From assembly GCA_009760855.2 (NCBI GenBank), contig WPIO01000249.1, positions 1 to 64,000 of the forward strand: a stretch of 64,000 bases of DNA, given 5' to 3'. A program made the position numbers and the translations under genes. This document shows positions 1 to 9,965 of this stretch, in pieces. Each line of letters begins with the position of its first letter. Position 1 is the stretch's first letter. The stretch is from Cristatella mucedo (lineage: Eukaryota > Bryozoa > Phylactolaemata > Cristatellidae). Below the pieces are notes generated by a model. It saw nothing but the letters and a program-made list of their open reading frames with translations. It made no database searches and had not been told where the DNA came from.

Positions 1-160
1 TATGTGTGATTTCAACGTTTATTTTGATAACTTATCTGATGACATGAGTGTTAAATTTCGTGCACTTGCTGGCTAATTTTTTCCTGGAGCTTATTGTGCA
101 TGACCAAATTTTAATCGTGGGTCTCACAGTTGAAAACCTTTCTCCGAAAACGTTCTGCTT
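1..160 (+). mobile_element. CR1/L2-type LINE endonuclease fragment, cut by window edge and by the gene duplicon
   Basis: The start reads like the endonuclease core around the Gly-Asp-Phe-Asn motif of the full-length LINE (compare 6661-6800: CDFNVYFDNLSDD here, GDFNVHFDNLSDA there). It is nearly identical to 9966-10125. At about 160 the LINE similarity stops and the duplicon carrying peptide gene copy 1 begins. No intact reading frame. Confidence 0.75.
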
Positions 161-964
161 TTTCCCGAATTCTTTGCCGACCGAACTGTGAATCGTTATT
201 TCATTCAACTAGTCGGAGTCGTTCTCGCTCTCTTTAGTTTCACATCGCATGCCTTCTTGAACTATTTGAAGCGAGATGATTGCTTGTATTTGCGTCATGT
301 TTTCTTGTTACTACGCAGTAAGTCTAAAATCTCTTGGTTATACATATCTTAAATTAATGATTTTTAAAAGCACGAGCTGTATATTTGTTCCTTTGCGGCA
401 CAGATATACGAGACTCAGCATCATCATTTAGAACGTATTGATCTCACGAAGAATAAATAGTATCAGTCAGATTAATTCCACGAAATCGCTAGTTTCAATC
501 AAGATACTTGCCATTGTTCGTATTTCAACACCACTGCGTTTGCTGCTTTTATCATATTGTTTTCCATTATTTGTAAAATTTTCTTGCAGCAGTTTTCATT
601 TTGATAATAACCTGGCGCTTATATTTTTATTTAAGGTCGCACAAAACATAATTGTAAGTTTCCTACATACAGTGGGTCAAATTGAGTAATTACAAAATTC
701 AGTCACGGGTAATAATCGTCTCGTATGCTAGAATTATATTCCATAAGTAGCTAATGCGAGTTTTGGCTTTAGTTTGTAAAAATTGAATTCGATACCAATC
801 GGAAAGCATGTTTAACAACGCGTATATGAGTCTATTTATGGAGAGAATGGGGAATCTTCTCACCACGAAACCCTAAGTATTCGATGGGAACGATAGTATG
901 CAAAGTGCAGCGTCTTAATAAGCTTGCGCTAGTAAATAATGAAAGCAATGTATTTGATTTCCAT

Positions 965-1085
965 AGCACCACAACTACTGAGTCTTCATCCAGGCACCCC
1001 ACATATACAGCAGCGTTCGAGCCCATCACCTGAATCATATAGGTGGGACCTTGACCACGGTGTTTACAGGTGCACACTCTGATCC
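965..1085 (-). mobile_element. tRNA-derived SINE with LINE-like tail (family S1), degraded
   Basis: On the minus strand this reads as a tRNA-like head with a B-box-like gggctcgaac, then a tail 'gtgcctggatgaagactcag..gtgctatgg' related to the LINE 3' end. It is repeated at 22085-22190 (-), 27588-27690 (+) and 58975-59080 (+) because it lies inside the duplicons. Confidence 0.55.
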
Positions 1086-1994
1086 CGTCACCAAAGCAGT
1101 CTGTAATTCTTTGTGCTAAAAATAATTTGTCCGAAGTTCTAAGCTTTTATGATTTCAGAGCCACTGTTACCAAGAAAATCCACAGTTAAAAGTACGCACA
1201 GGGGAATCGAGCAGACATTGACGTACATCTGCTGGCGCCTAGCCATCTGATACAAATAGTAGGCAAAGCTTTCTTTTTCTCGTAACACCGTGGCTTTCGC
1301 GGAACTCAGCTAAGCAGTCAGCTAGTCGAAAGACGTAATACAAGTTACTACCCGTATAGCCAGTAGTATATTAACAGCAACGCAGTCGTAGATTAGTGCA
1401 GTTCCGGCTTGATATCCCAGCAAAGGGTGAGTAGCTCTAAAGGAGAACGTCCTCGTCTAGAGGAAAAGTATCACAGTTGGGTGTTGTTCGGCCTGTCAAA
1501 CGGTGTGTGTGCGTGGTCTATTAGCTGGCTACTAAGTCGTGCTCCAAAACGAGACGTGTCTTTAAAGTTTAGGGACTGGCTCTTAATTTAAATTATTTAG
1601 TGTCATTCCTTCCGGAAAATCCTTTGCCTGTGCATGCTTACGAATGAAATTTGCACAAAATTGAATGTGCTCCATTCAGGTATCAGGTATTCTTCAGGTG
1701 TGCTGATTATTATAGCTGAAATCGGCCGTTCTCAGCAATGGTGCTTAGAGGTAACTTCATAAGCTATTGCAATCGCGACGACTTCGAAACACTAGTAAGA
1801 TGCTAATTGCAATTCCTCAATCGCAGTCGTCTCCCCCAAACTTGTAAATTACCGGTTTCCTTGCCATTTAAACAATTAAACTTTACAACCGAAATTGCGA
1901 ATGTCAACTAGCCTACGCGATTGTATGAAACACTTTGGGTGGCTGCTTTCTTGACAAGGAGGATATCTAAGTCCTGTGATATAATTTTAGAAAA

Positions 1995-4333
1995 ATGAAG
2001 ACTACAGCTTTCGCCATTGTCGCCGTACTGATGATCAGTCTGGTGTCGTCTGCAGTAAGTTGATATGAGCCATGTCAAATTCAATTATCGACTATGGACA
2101 GTAGGATATGTTGACCGAGGCTCTCAGGTTAGCTTCTTACTTAGCGATCCCTGTTATGATCTAGCTGATTGCTTCTCTTGCTTCTTTGTCAATAACATAG
2201 ACAAGATCAGGAAGTCCATGTCTAAATTGCCAGCCGCCCACATGGAATTCCGGCCCTCAATTCTTTACGGAACCTCAATGTCTACTTTCAAAGGAAGTCA
2301 CTAGTGACCTAATTCTAAAGTTCATATGCCAATCAAACAAGACAACTGCTTCTCTGAACCCTATTCCCACTGTCCTGCTTCCACGGTGCATAGATCTGCT
2401 GCTGTCATGCATAAATAATATCATTAATATCTCATTACCCTGAGGTCATGTCCGAGCAAATTTCAAAAAGGCTGTAGTTAAGCCACTACTCAAGAATGCG
2501 ACACTAGACCAAGAGAACAAGAGCACCTTCAGCAGAGTCCCCATTCTACCGTCCTTATCAAAGATACTGGAACGAGTCGTGGCAAACCAACTGAAATCGT
2601 TTATTGAAAGTACATTTTAAGTTCAAGTCTGGTTTTAGAGCTAATCACTCCATAGAATCAGCATTGCTTCACGTGTATAATGACCTACTCATAAATAGAG
2701 ACTTAGGTAGAGTGTCTTTGCTTGCTTCACTCGATGTTTTTGCAGCTTTCGATAATCTCATCTCCCCTAGGCATAACTGGCACTGCATTGCAATGGTGAT
2801 GGCTCGGGTCCTATTAACGTGTAAGACTCCAGAGTACTGATGTGAACGGACAAAGATCGTGCGAGGAGCCTCTAAAGTATGAGCTACCTTAGGGATCTTT
2901 GCTTGGTCTCATTTATTTCATGATTTATACTCTCCCTCTTGGCGATTCGACTGCCAAGCACAATCTAGGCTTTCACTTCTGTGCAGGTGACATTCAGCTG
3001 TATAGCTTAAAGCTCAAAATCAGTTCTGCCAGAATATCTCCCATTGAATCTACACAAAACAGAACCGTCATGCTCTAAAGTGACCTTTCTTTAAGCAACC
3101 ACATCAGCTCCACAGTCAAGCATGCCTACTTTCAGATGCATGACATTACTAAGATAATTCGGGCTTGTTTAGATAGGGATTCCACATCTAAGATGGTCCA
3201 TGCATTTCTGACGTTCCGTCTTGACTTGTGTAACTCACTGCTTGCTGGTCTACTGGCTTGTGCAATCAGGCGCTTACAGCTTGTGCAAAACTCTGCAGCT
3301 ACGCTTGTCTGTCGTGAGCATCGTCGTTGCCTGACCACACCTCTTCTCGCCGACCTGCACTGGCTCCCAGTCCAGCAAAGCATCGACTTCAAGGTTTTGT
3401 CACTCACTTTTAGATCCCTTGATTTTTTGGCTTCAGCAAACCTATCAGGTCGATGGCCCCACCAGGCTAAGCCTCTCTCCACACGCCATTTGGGAATCTA
3501 ATTCTTTCACTATACCTCGGAGAAATCCAAAATCCTTTGGAGACCATGCCTTTAGCTTGTACGCTCCAAGAGCACGGAACTCGCTGCCGACTTGCGTCAC
3601 CACATCTCCTAGCTTTTGCACATTTAAAAAGAAACTAAAAACGCATTTAGTTTGGGCAGCATTTAGTGGGTCCGAGCGATTCGTCCTTTATGTGCTCATG
3701 TTCGCTTACACTGGGCATGCTGCCACTAACCGTACTAGCATGCGAAGCCTGTGCATTTCATCCCTAACCATGCTATTCCTACAGTTGATTCAAGTACGAT
3801 TACTAACTATATAATTGCGCTTTCCTTAAAGAAAAGTAAAAGAAAGTGCCGAGGGGGAGATTTAGTTAGCTGAGGGTGCTATATTAAGTGTTTTATCATT
3901 TTCATTATTGACTAGCTTGCAGCGAGCTACGGTAAAGCTGAAAACAAATTTTTCGTGAACCCAGGACCCGAAACATGTCGTTTAATTTTCCATACAATGT
4001 ATATTGATTGATCGTACCAAACAGTGATTGACCTTTGCAAATTATCTCAATTTCAGAGTTTGCAGGAAACCGCCGACCTGAGCCCTGAGTTGGAAGAGGC
4101 AATGAAAGAGGTTTTCACTGGTAATCACATCGAACGCAATACCGGTTAAACGAGAGGTTTTTCTTTGATTTAACTTAGTGATTTTTACAGCTGGACAGAT
4201 TACTTAATAAAGTCCTTATTCTCATCACGTTTCAGAAAGCGAAGAAGACAAGAGATTAGTTGGAGCGATACTGAGGTTGGCCTCCAAAGTGGTTCCGAAG
4301 CTTGTCAAATTTGGGCTGCCACTTTTGTTTTAG
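1995..4333 (+). CDS. Secreted prepropeptide of a linear amphipathic (antimicrobial-type) peptide, copy 1
   Basis: Three exons: 1995-2054, 4057-4120 and 4236-4333, joined by GT-AG introns of 2002 and 115 bp, giving 73 residues. Residues 1-20 (MKTTAFAIVAVLMISLVSSA) form a clear signal peptide. Residues 21-46 are acidic (SLQETADLSPELEE..., then SEED) and are followed by Lys-Arg at 47-48, a proprotein-convertase-type site. The predicted mature peptide is the last 25 residues, starting LVGAILRLAS: no cysteine, net charge about +4, Leu/Val/Lys alternating as in an amphipathic helix, with a Pro near the middle. This order is known from linear antimicrobial and cytolytic peptides of frogs, spiders and insects, but I see no specific family match. 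The likely role is membrane disruption of microbes after secretion; a venom or hormone-like role cannot be excluded. The ATG is the only one giving a signal peptide, and the splice phases agree across all three copies. A poly(A) signal follows at 4395. Confidence 0.82.
2117..3908 (+). mobile_element. Degenerate L2-like LINE in intron 1 of peptide gene copy 1
   Basis: Begins about 60 bp after the splice donor with sequence like the linker of the full-length LINE (LSDPCYDLADCFSCFFVNNIDKIR) and ends with the typical 3' hairpin and an ATT-like tail. Pieces of the reverse transcriptase are readable at 2604-2840 (FRANHSIESALLHVYNDLL) and of the thumb at 3136-3814. The catalytic YADD is replaced (CAGD at about 2980) and roughly 60 residues after it are missing. 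The same damaged element sits in the introns of copies 2 and 3, so it was dead before the gene was duplicated. Confidence 0.85.
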
Positions 4334-4394
4334 GTGACAGTACCTGAAATTCAGCTATACAGAAAAATGTACCACTTTCAGAACTATTAATTGC

Positions 4395-4400
4395 AATAAA
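4395..4400 (+). terminator. Polyadenylation signal of peptide gene copy 1
   Basis: AATAAA 62 bp after the stop codon, kept at the same spacing in copy 2 (25555) and copy 3 (55555-55560, minus strand). Confidence 0.6.
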
Positions 4401-4526
4401 TTATCGTCAAATTACACATTCATATTGCATTTCGGCTGCGTACAGCTACAATGCTCGATAAAATGAGGTAGTTGAGGAAAATTAAAAATAGGGATTAATT
4501 TGAACTAGCTGGCTGGTTATAAAAAC

Positions 4527-4552
4527 ATGCTCGTCGTCATTCATGCTCGTCG
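4527..4552 (+). repeat. Short direct repeat at the site of a 1.05 kb insert in the other duplicons
   Basis: The 10-mer atgctcgtcg occurs twice, at 4527-4536 and 4543-4552, with six bases between. In the duplicons at 21255 and 59345 this same place holds a long insert (25696-26740). Confidence 0.6.
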
Positions 4553-4995
4553 AATTCATTCCATTCTGGATAGCTATTTTAGGTGCCATGCTTACATAGC
4601 AACCGTGGTTTACAATATTTCTCTAAAGATGAGCAATTTTATTACGTTTATTTTGTGGTAATTATTAATTTTTTAATGGGTATATGAAAGTTAACTTTTT
4701 CATCGAAACCACTTCGAGATTGTAAAAAACGTGGACCTCATAGCGTTGACATCAAGATTCTGGCCAGCCAAGATTTTAAGGTTTGCACGTTAATAGTCTT
4801 TTCTATGAATTAGATAAACATCCACTTGAAAAGGCTTAAGATTACAGTTTCGCGAAAGACCCTAATAAACAAGTTTATTTATTGCTTCTATCACTACTTA
4901 TTTTCTTCTAAATCATCTTTAAGTGAGGCTGCACTATCATAAATATCCCCCCTCTCGAAAAATAAAAATTAGTGTTATAGATATAGAACTAAATC

Positions 4996-5135
4996 CGGCC
5001 TGGTTTGATGAAGCGGTTAAGGTGCTCCCGACTGAGGCCTGGCTGAGGTCGTGGGCTCAAGCCCCGAGGCATAGGTGAAGCGCCTGAACAGAGATTAAGT
5101 TCTCCTGGGGTGCTATACAAACGAATTATATTAAC
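4996..5135 (+). mobile_element. tRNA-derived SINE, family S1, with LINE-type 3' tail
   Basis: The head resembles a tRNA with a long variable arm (Leu/Ser type): gaagcggttaaggtgctcc, then a B-box-like gggctcaagcc at 5053-5063. The tail from 5078 (aagcgcctgaacagagatta...) matches the 3' hairpin of the L2-like LINE at 9248-9285, so the SINE probably borrowed the LINE's reverse transcriptase. Repeated at 27183-27318 within the duplicon. Confidence 0.75.
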
Positions 5136-5339
5136 TTATACATAAGAATCTTGAAAAGTATTTCCCTCCTTTCAAATAGCGCTTTTCTGACAAGGATGGC
5201 ACTTCACTTGAAGAAAACACAAGCTTCATGCAGATAATCTTGATAAAGTAGATTTATCAGCATTTGAGTAGAAGCGTTATTGGCTTAACTGCGGAAGGCA
5301 CTCGTATGCCTATGGGCACTAGTACAATTCATATAATCA

Positions 5340-5893
5340 AGCAAAGACAGAAGCTAAATCATTTTTGTGTTTTTGAAATGACATCAGCGAAAGCAGGAAA
5401 TGATATAAAATCTTCACGTATGTACTAATACATTACACATGAAAAACCTGTCAAAATGGTTGTATGTTTAAATTTGATGGAAAGGGATTCGGATATCAGA
5501 GGGTGCTATATAAACGCATTACTTTTATTGATTACTTCATTAGTTGGGACGGAAGTTGGTGAAACGTTCACGAACTGATTTAATGCTATAATGTTCAATT
5601 GCTCGCAATACAGTTTTGATTGTTTTACATATATGGAAAAGAAAATGTCAAGCAAGTACCTTTCCACGCGTCTTTCTCAGAAGTCTCATTGCTTAAGCGA
5701 GGAGCGATTTTAAAAGTATCTAGATTAACAAAGAATTAAAATATAATTTATTTGTATAGCCCCATAAGAGAGTCAATTCTTGATCAATGCACTATTCATG
5801 TACGACAGCGCTTAAGCCCATTACACCAGTCACCATTAAATTGAAATTGGTTCCGATACTGCATTAATCGAAATTACTTGCCTATGGACATCT
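5340..5893. repeat. Older duplicated block (partner 13400-13990), with degraded S1 SINE
   Basis: Low-copy DNA that aligns, diverged, with 13400-13620 and 13790-13990 (for example gtatctagat at 5718-5727 and 13845-13854). A degraded minus-strand S1 SINE lies at about 5747-5870. No gene is visible. Confidence 0.6.
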
Positions 5894-5910
5894 AAAGCGC
5901 TTATCGCTTC
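5894..5910. repeat. Probable target-site duplication, 5' copy, of the full-length LINE
   Basis: aaagcgcttatcgcttc here resembles aaacgcttactgcttc at 9319-9334. The single copy without a LINE is at 63654-63669. Confidence 0.55.
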
Positions 5911-5965
5911 GGGCTGCTGGGTCTCCCATGCTGGCAGCTGCCTTAGCTACGACGGCGGCTAGTAA

Positions 5966-7438
5966 CCTACTTGTTATTGTTATGGTCGTCAGCAGCTGCT
6001 ATCGCTTCGTCATCGTATATCAAATGCATTCCTAGATATTAATGTTGTTGCTAAGATTCATGAACTATGCATTAACAAAAGGAAAAGCACCCCCGTAGCC
6101 GCCGCGGTGGCCGGAACCGCCAGGCTCATTTGCTGCTCATTTGGTATTCCTAGCATTGTCTCGAACCGCTCGGCACGCTCCCCCGCATGCGTCACTGTTA
6201 ATCTCTCTAACTTAGTGGTCATTAGGCCTGTTGTAACCCAATCGGCCAGACTTAACGCTTGCCTTTGGAATCCTCGCTCAATGTGCAATAAACCTCTAGT
6301 AATAAACGACCTTATTTCTGAAAATGGCATCGACCTGCTCACCCTAACTGAAACTTGGCTGAAATCGATAAACTGCCCGACAATTAAAGTGGCTACTCCA
6401 TCTGATTTCACGTTCTTTCACACCCCTAGATCAATCAAAACTGGAGGTGGAGTTGCTATTATCGTTCGCTCGAAATTCAACTTCAAGCCATTTGCTGTAC
6501 CCTCGAAGCAGTCTTTTGAATCAATTGTCCTGGTCTTACCCGAAAACAAGCTACCGATAGTGGCAGTAGTCTATCGCCCACCAGGTACCAAATCCTCCTT
6601 TATCTCAGATTTCTCCGATCTCATTTCGATTCTGTGTGCAAGAAATCGATCCTTCCTCGTTATGGGCGATTTCAACGTTCACTTTGATAACTTATCTGAC
6701 GCTTTCAGCACCAAATTTCGTGCATTGACAGACTCATTGTCTCTTGTGGCTCATGTGCATGGCCCTACCCACATCAAGGGTCACACACTCGACCAAATTT
6801 TCTCATATAACTGCACTTTGTCATCACCAATTCTCACCAAATCCTGCTTATCTGACCACATGCAGATCTCATTCAATATACAGTGTGTGCCCACATTCTC
6901 CTCTAAAATAACCTGTGAATCGCGAAACCTCAAGACCCTTGACATCGATGCTGTCCGTGCGAGAATATCTGCTTCACCTTTGCTGCTTAGTTCTCCCTCC
7001 GATCTGTCATCACTGGTAGATTGCTACAACACGACACTAGCTGACACGCTCGACGAGTTTGCACCTCTGACAAAGCGCACTGTGCGCCCCCGCCCAGACG
7101 GCCTATGGTTTACCACAGACATTAAACTAGCCAAGTCTACTAAACGAAAGCTTGAAAATGCATACAAAAGATCCCGACTAACTGTCCATCGACAGGCAAA
7201 TGCAGACTACTGTAGGTCGTACCAATCGATCCTAGCAAAGGCCAAGTCTAGCTTCTATAGAAACATTGTTGAATCACAGATGCACAATCCAAAAATGCTG
7301 ATGTCGACAATAAACCATCTCCTCAACCATTCCCAGGTTAGCTCCTTACCTGATGATCCCTGTGATGATCTAGCCGATCGCTTCTCTCGATTCTTTGTGC
7401 AGAAGATAGACAAGATCAGGAATCCATCCCTGCGATGA
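5966..7438 (+). pseudogene. LINE endonuclease domain plus start of linker
   Basis: Open from 5966; no good ATG, and a GTG lies at 6107. Counting from 6107, the catalytic landmarks of the AP-endonuclease-like fold are present: TETWL at 81-85, the YRPPG strand at 156-160, GDFN at 187-190 and SDH at 249-251. A basic stretch typical of CR1/L2 proteins (RSRRGGRNRQ) can be read in another frame near 6093, which points to a frameshift there. The frame closes at 7438 within the linker (KIDKIR). The enzyme nicks target DNA to prime reverse transcription. The catalytic residues look intact. Confidence 0.85.
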
Positions 7439-7485
7439 CAACCTTCCCACTAGAATGCTGATCCTCGGTTCCTGGCTGCACCTCA

Positions 7486-9078
7486 ATGTCTGCATTTAAG
7501 CAGGTCACTAGTGATCTAGTCCTAAAGTTCGTATCTCAATCAAAGAAGACAACAAGTCCTCTGGACCCTATTCCCACTGTCCTGCTCCTACCTTGCATTG
7601 ATCTGCTGCTGCCATGCATAACCAACATCATTAATATGTCATTAGCCTCAGGTCAGGTCCCTGCACCTTTCAAAAAAGCTGTAGTCAGGCCACTTCTCAA
7701 GAAAGCTACACTAGACCAAGAGACCTTAAGCAAACTACCGCCCAGTCTCCCTTCTACGATTCCTATCAAAGACACTGGAACGGGTCGTGGCAGACCAGCT
7801 GAACTCGTATATCGAAACCTCACACCTTGCTAGTAAGTTCCAGTCTGGCTTTAGAGCTAATCACTCCACAGAATCAGCATTGCTTCGAGTATACAACGAC
7901 CTACTCAGGAACGCAGATATGGTAGAGTGTCTCTTCTTGTTTTGCTCGATCTTTCGGCAGCTTTTGATACCATCGATCACAAAGTACTTCTAGAGCGCCT
8001 CTAATCTCGCCTGGGCATCACTGGCACTGCTCTGCAGTGGTTCAGGTCCTATCTCAGTGGGAGACTCCAGAGTATTGACTTGAACGGACAAAGATCATCT
8101 GAAGTACCTCTGAAATATGGAGTACCTCAGGGCTCTATGCAAGGTCCAGTCCTTTTCACCGTTTATACTCTTCCTCTTGCTGATGTGATTGCCAAGCACA
8201 ATCTAGGCTTTCACTTCTATGCGGATGACACTCAGTTGTACCTTTGCTTTGATCCCTCCCAGCCTTCGAGCACCTCAAATTCTCTAAACTCACTTGCTGC
8301 ATGCATTGATGGCATCTGCACATGGATGGCAGCAAACTTTCTAAAACAAAACGATGATAAAACTAACTTACTAGTTATGGGCAAACCCAATGTGATTCAG
8401 AAATTGGATAGGCTGACTCTCAAAATTGGCTCTGCTACCATATCTCCAGTTGAATCAGCTCGAAATCTAGGTGTCATATTCCAAAGCGACCTCTCGTTAG
8501 ACGACCACATCAGCTCTACAGTCAAATCTGCCCATTTTCAGCTTCATAACATTGCTAAAATTAGGGCCTGTTTAGATAGGGATACCACATCTAAGTTGGT
8601 CCATGCAGTCGTGACATCCCGTCTCGACTTCTGCAACTCACTGCTTACTGGCCTACAAGCATGTGCGATCAGGCGATTGCAGCTGGTGGAAAACTCGGCA
8701 GCTAGGCATGTCTGTCGTGGGCGTCCCAGTTGCGACATTACTCTACTTCTCGCCGACCTACACTGGCTACCAGTGAGGCAACGGATTGACTTCCAGGTTT
8801 TGTCGCTCACTTTTAGGTCTCTTCATTCTATGGCTCCAGCCTATCTATCAGATATACTCCCCAATCAGGCCAAGCATCGTACCACCCGCTTTTCGGAATC
8901 CAACAGTCTGGAAATACCTCGTACAAACCTTAAATCCTTTGGAGACCGTGCATTTAGCTCATATGCTCCCAAAGCCTGGAACTCCCTCCCAACCTGCGTC
9001 AGAACATCCCCTGACCTGACCACATTTAAAAGAAGCTTAAAACACACCTATTTAGGACAGCATTTAGTGGGTCCCTGA
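7486..9078 (+). pseudogene. LINE reverse transcriptase and C-terminal region, in three frames
   Basis: Read in three overlapping pieces: 7486-7833 (SPLDPIPTVLL, the fingers), 7787-7993 (FRANHSTESALLRVYNDLL) and 8080-9078. The last holds GVPQGSMQGPVLF at 14-26 and the catalytic FYADD at 46-50 (YADD codons begin near 8218). The C-terminal part carries the LHWLPVRQRIDFQVLSLTF and FGDRAFSSYAPKAWNSLP blocks usual in L2/CR1 elements. Two shifts, near 7735 and 7918, separate the pieces. Confidence 0.88.
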
Positions 9079-9247
9079 GATTCGTCCTTTATGTGCTTAT
9101 GCATGCACGACACTGTGCATGCTGCCACAAACCACATTTGCATGCTGACCCTGTGCATGTCACCCCTAACCATAATATTCATTTTGTTTGTTTTTCAAGC
9201 ATGATTTTACTTACTATTCTATTGCATATCACTTTGCAGCAAATGTA

Positions 9248-9285
9248 AAGCGCCTAGAAAGAGATTAAGTTCTCTGAGGGCGCTT
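9248..9285 (+). other. LINE 3' hairpin
   Basis: Outer stem aagcgcc (9248-9254) with ggcgctt (9279-9285); inner stem agaga (9260-9264) with tctct (9271-9275) around loop ttaagt. The same shape ends nearly every LINE fragment and the S1 SINEs in the window. Confidence 0.75.
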
Positions 9286-9318
9286 CATCAAGTGCAATAT
9301 TATTATTATTATTATTAT

Positions 9319-9664
9319 AAACGCTTACTGCTTCTATCTGAATTCCAATGCGATATTGATTAGGCCACCCTCGGCTTTTAAGTTCACTAATGTTATTACT
9401 CTGCCTGTTAGGTGCGATCGTCTTCACCTATTATTCTGGCGTTATTTTCGTGAAAACTCATTCCTAGATGTGCTTGCTGTTGCTTCGGGAACTAAATAGA
9501 TAATCGACAAAAGATAGCCGACCTGCAGTAGCCACTGCAGTCTAGCCTAGCTAGGCCAGAACCAACTCCACTATGCTAGTCCCAGCATGTTTTCCTGCTG
9601 CCCTGTGTGATTTCCCGAAAGCACTGCAATTCATCACTCTCACTTGGTGTTTATCAGGCAAGCT
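9319..9664. repeat. Segment repeated almost identically at 63654-64000
   Basis: The 3' flank of the full-length LINE. It matches the right end of the window with only scattered differences and is probably longer, since the window ends. No recognised gene. The short minus-strand frame at 9551-9736 has no supporting features. Confidence 0.85.
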
Positions 9665-9965
9665 ATGTGGCCCCAATGGCATATCTTGACACTTGTCTTT
9701 GTAATTCTGCAATGAGCCAGCTTCTCCTTCTTTCATATCCCACGATCAATCATAGCTGGTGGTTGAATCATCATTATTGAATGTCCATCCTTCAATTTCA
9801 AGCCGCTTTCAGAACCCTTGTTAGCACTCACTAATATCTCTGCTTTTTACTTTATTCAACAGCAAGCTGCCACTGGTGTCAGTGGTACATAGCTATGCAG
9901 TTACAAAGTTGTTCTGTTTCTCTGACTTCATTTTAATGTATTACAGACAAAATCAGTTTCTTTAA
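9664..9965. other. No gene seen
   Basis: Low-copy DNA between the repeated segment and the next LINE fragment. I see no motifs or coding signal in it. Confidence 0.5.

Larger units (their letters stand above)
160..5335 (+). repeat. Segmental duplicon carrying peptide gene copy 1
   Basis: This block lines up, by eye and almost end to end, with 21255-27530 (same orientation) and with 59345-54665 (reverse). It covers the upstream region, the three-exon gene, its LINE-filled intron 1, the 3' region and, as far as 5335, a SINE. Compared with the copy at 21255 it lacks a 1.05 kb insert. The left edge, near the string aaaacgttctgc, is where a LINE fragment is interrupted. Confidence 0.85.
5911..9318 (+). 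mobile_element. Most complete L2/CR1-group LINE in the window (endonuclease + reverse transcriptase)
   Basis: About 3.4 kb, from a GC-rich leader to an (ATT)n tail. It holds an apurinic-type endonuclease, a linker, a reverse transcriptase and a C-terminal thumb region. No ORF1 is visible, so the 5' end is either truncated or of a one-ORF type. The 3' untranslated part (9079-9318) ends in a hairpin, aagcgcc/ggcgctt with an inner agaga/tctct stem, a recognition structure known from L2-clade LINEs. A few frameshifts interrupt the coding region (near 6090, 7430-7480, 7735 and 7918), so it is not active as it stands but is the youngest-looking LINE here. Fragments of the same family are scattered across the window. 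Confidence 0.9.

Noticed and set aside
1614-1622. ggaaaatcc, a kappaB-like site about 380 bp upstream of gene copy 1
   Set aside because: Present in all three copies, but the whole region is duplicated, so its conservation carries no information; a nine-base match is expected by chance.
3132-3482. Minus-strand frame over a LINE, and similar ones at 8544-8810, 24296-24502, 50504-50713 and 56252-56716
   Set aside because: Antisense shadows of the LINE C-terminal region, repeated wherever that region is preserved.
5000-5075. Possible tRNA-Leu/Ser gene
   Set aside because: The tRNA-like part has no proper acceptor stem pairing and runs straight into a LINE-type tail; it recurs as a SINE family.
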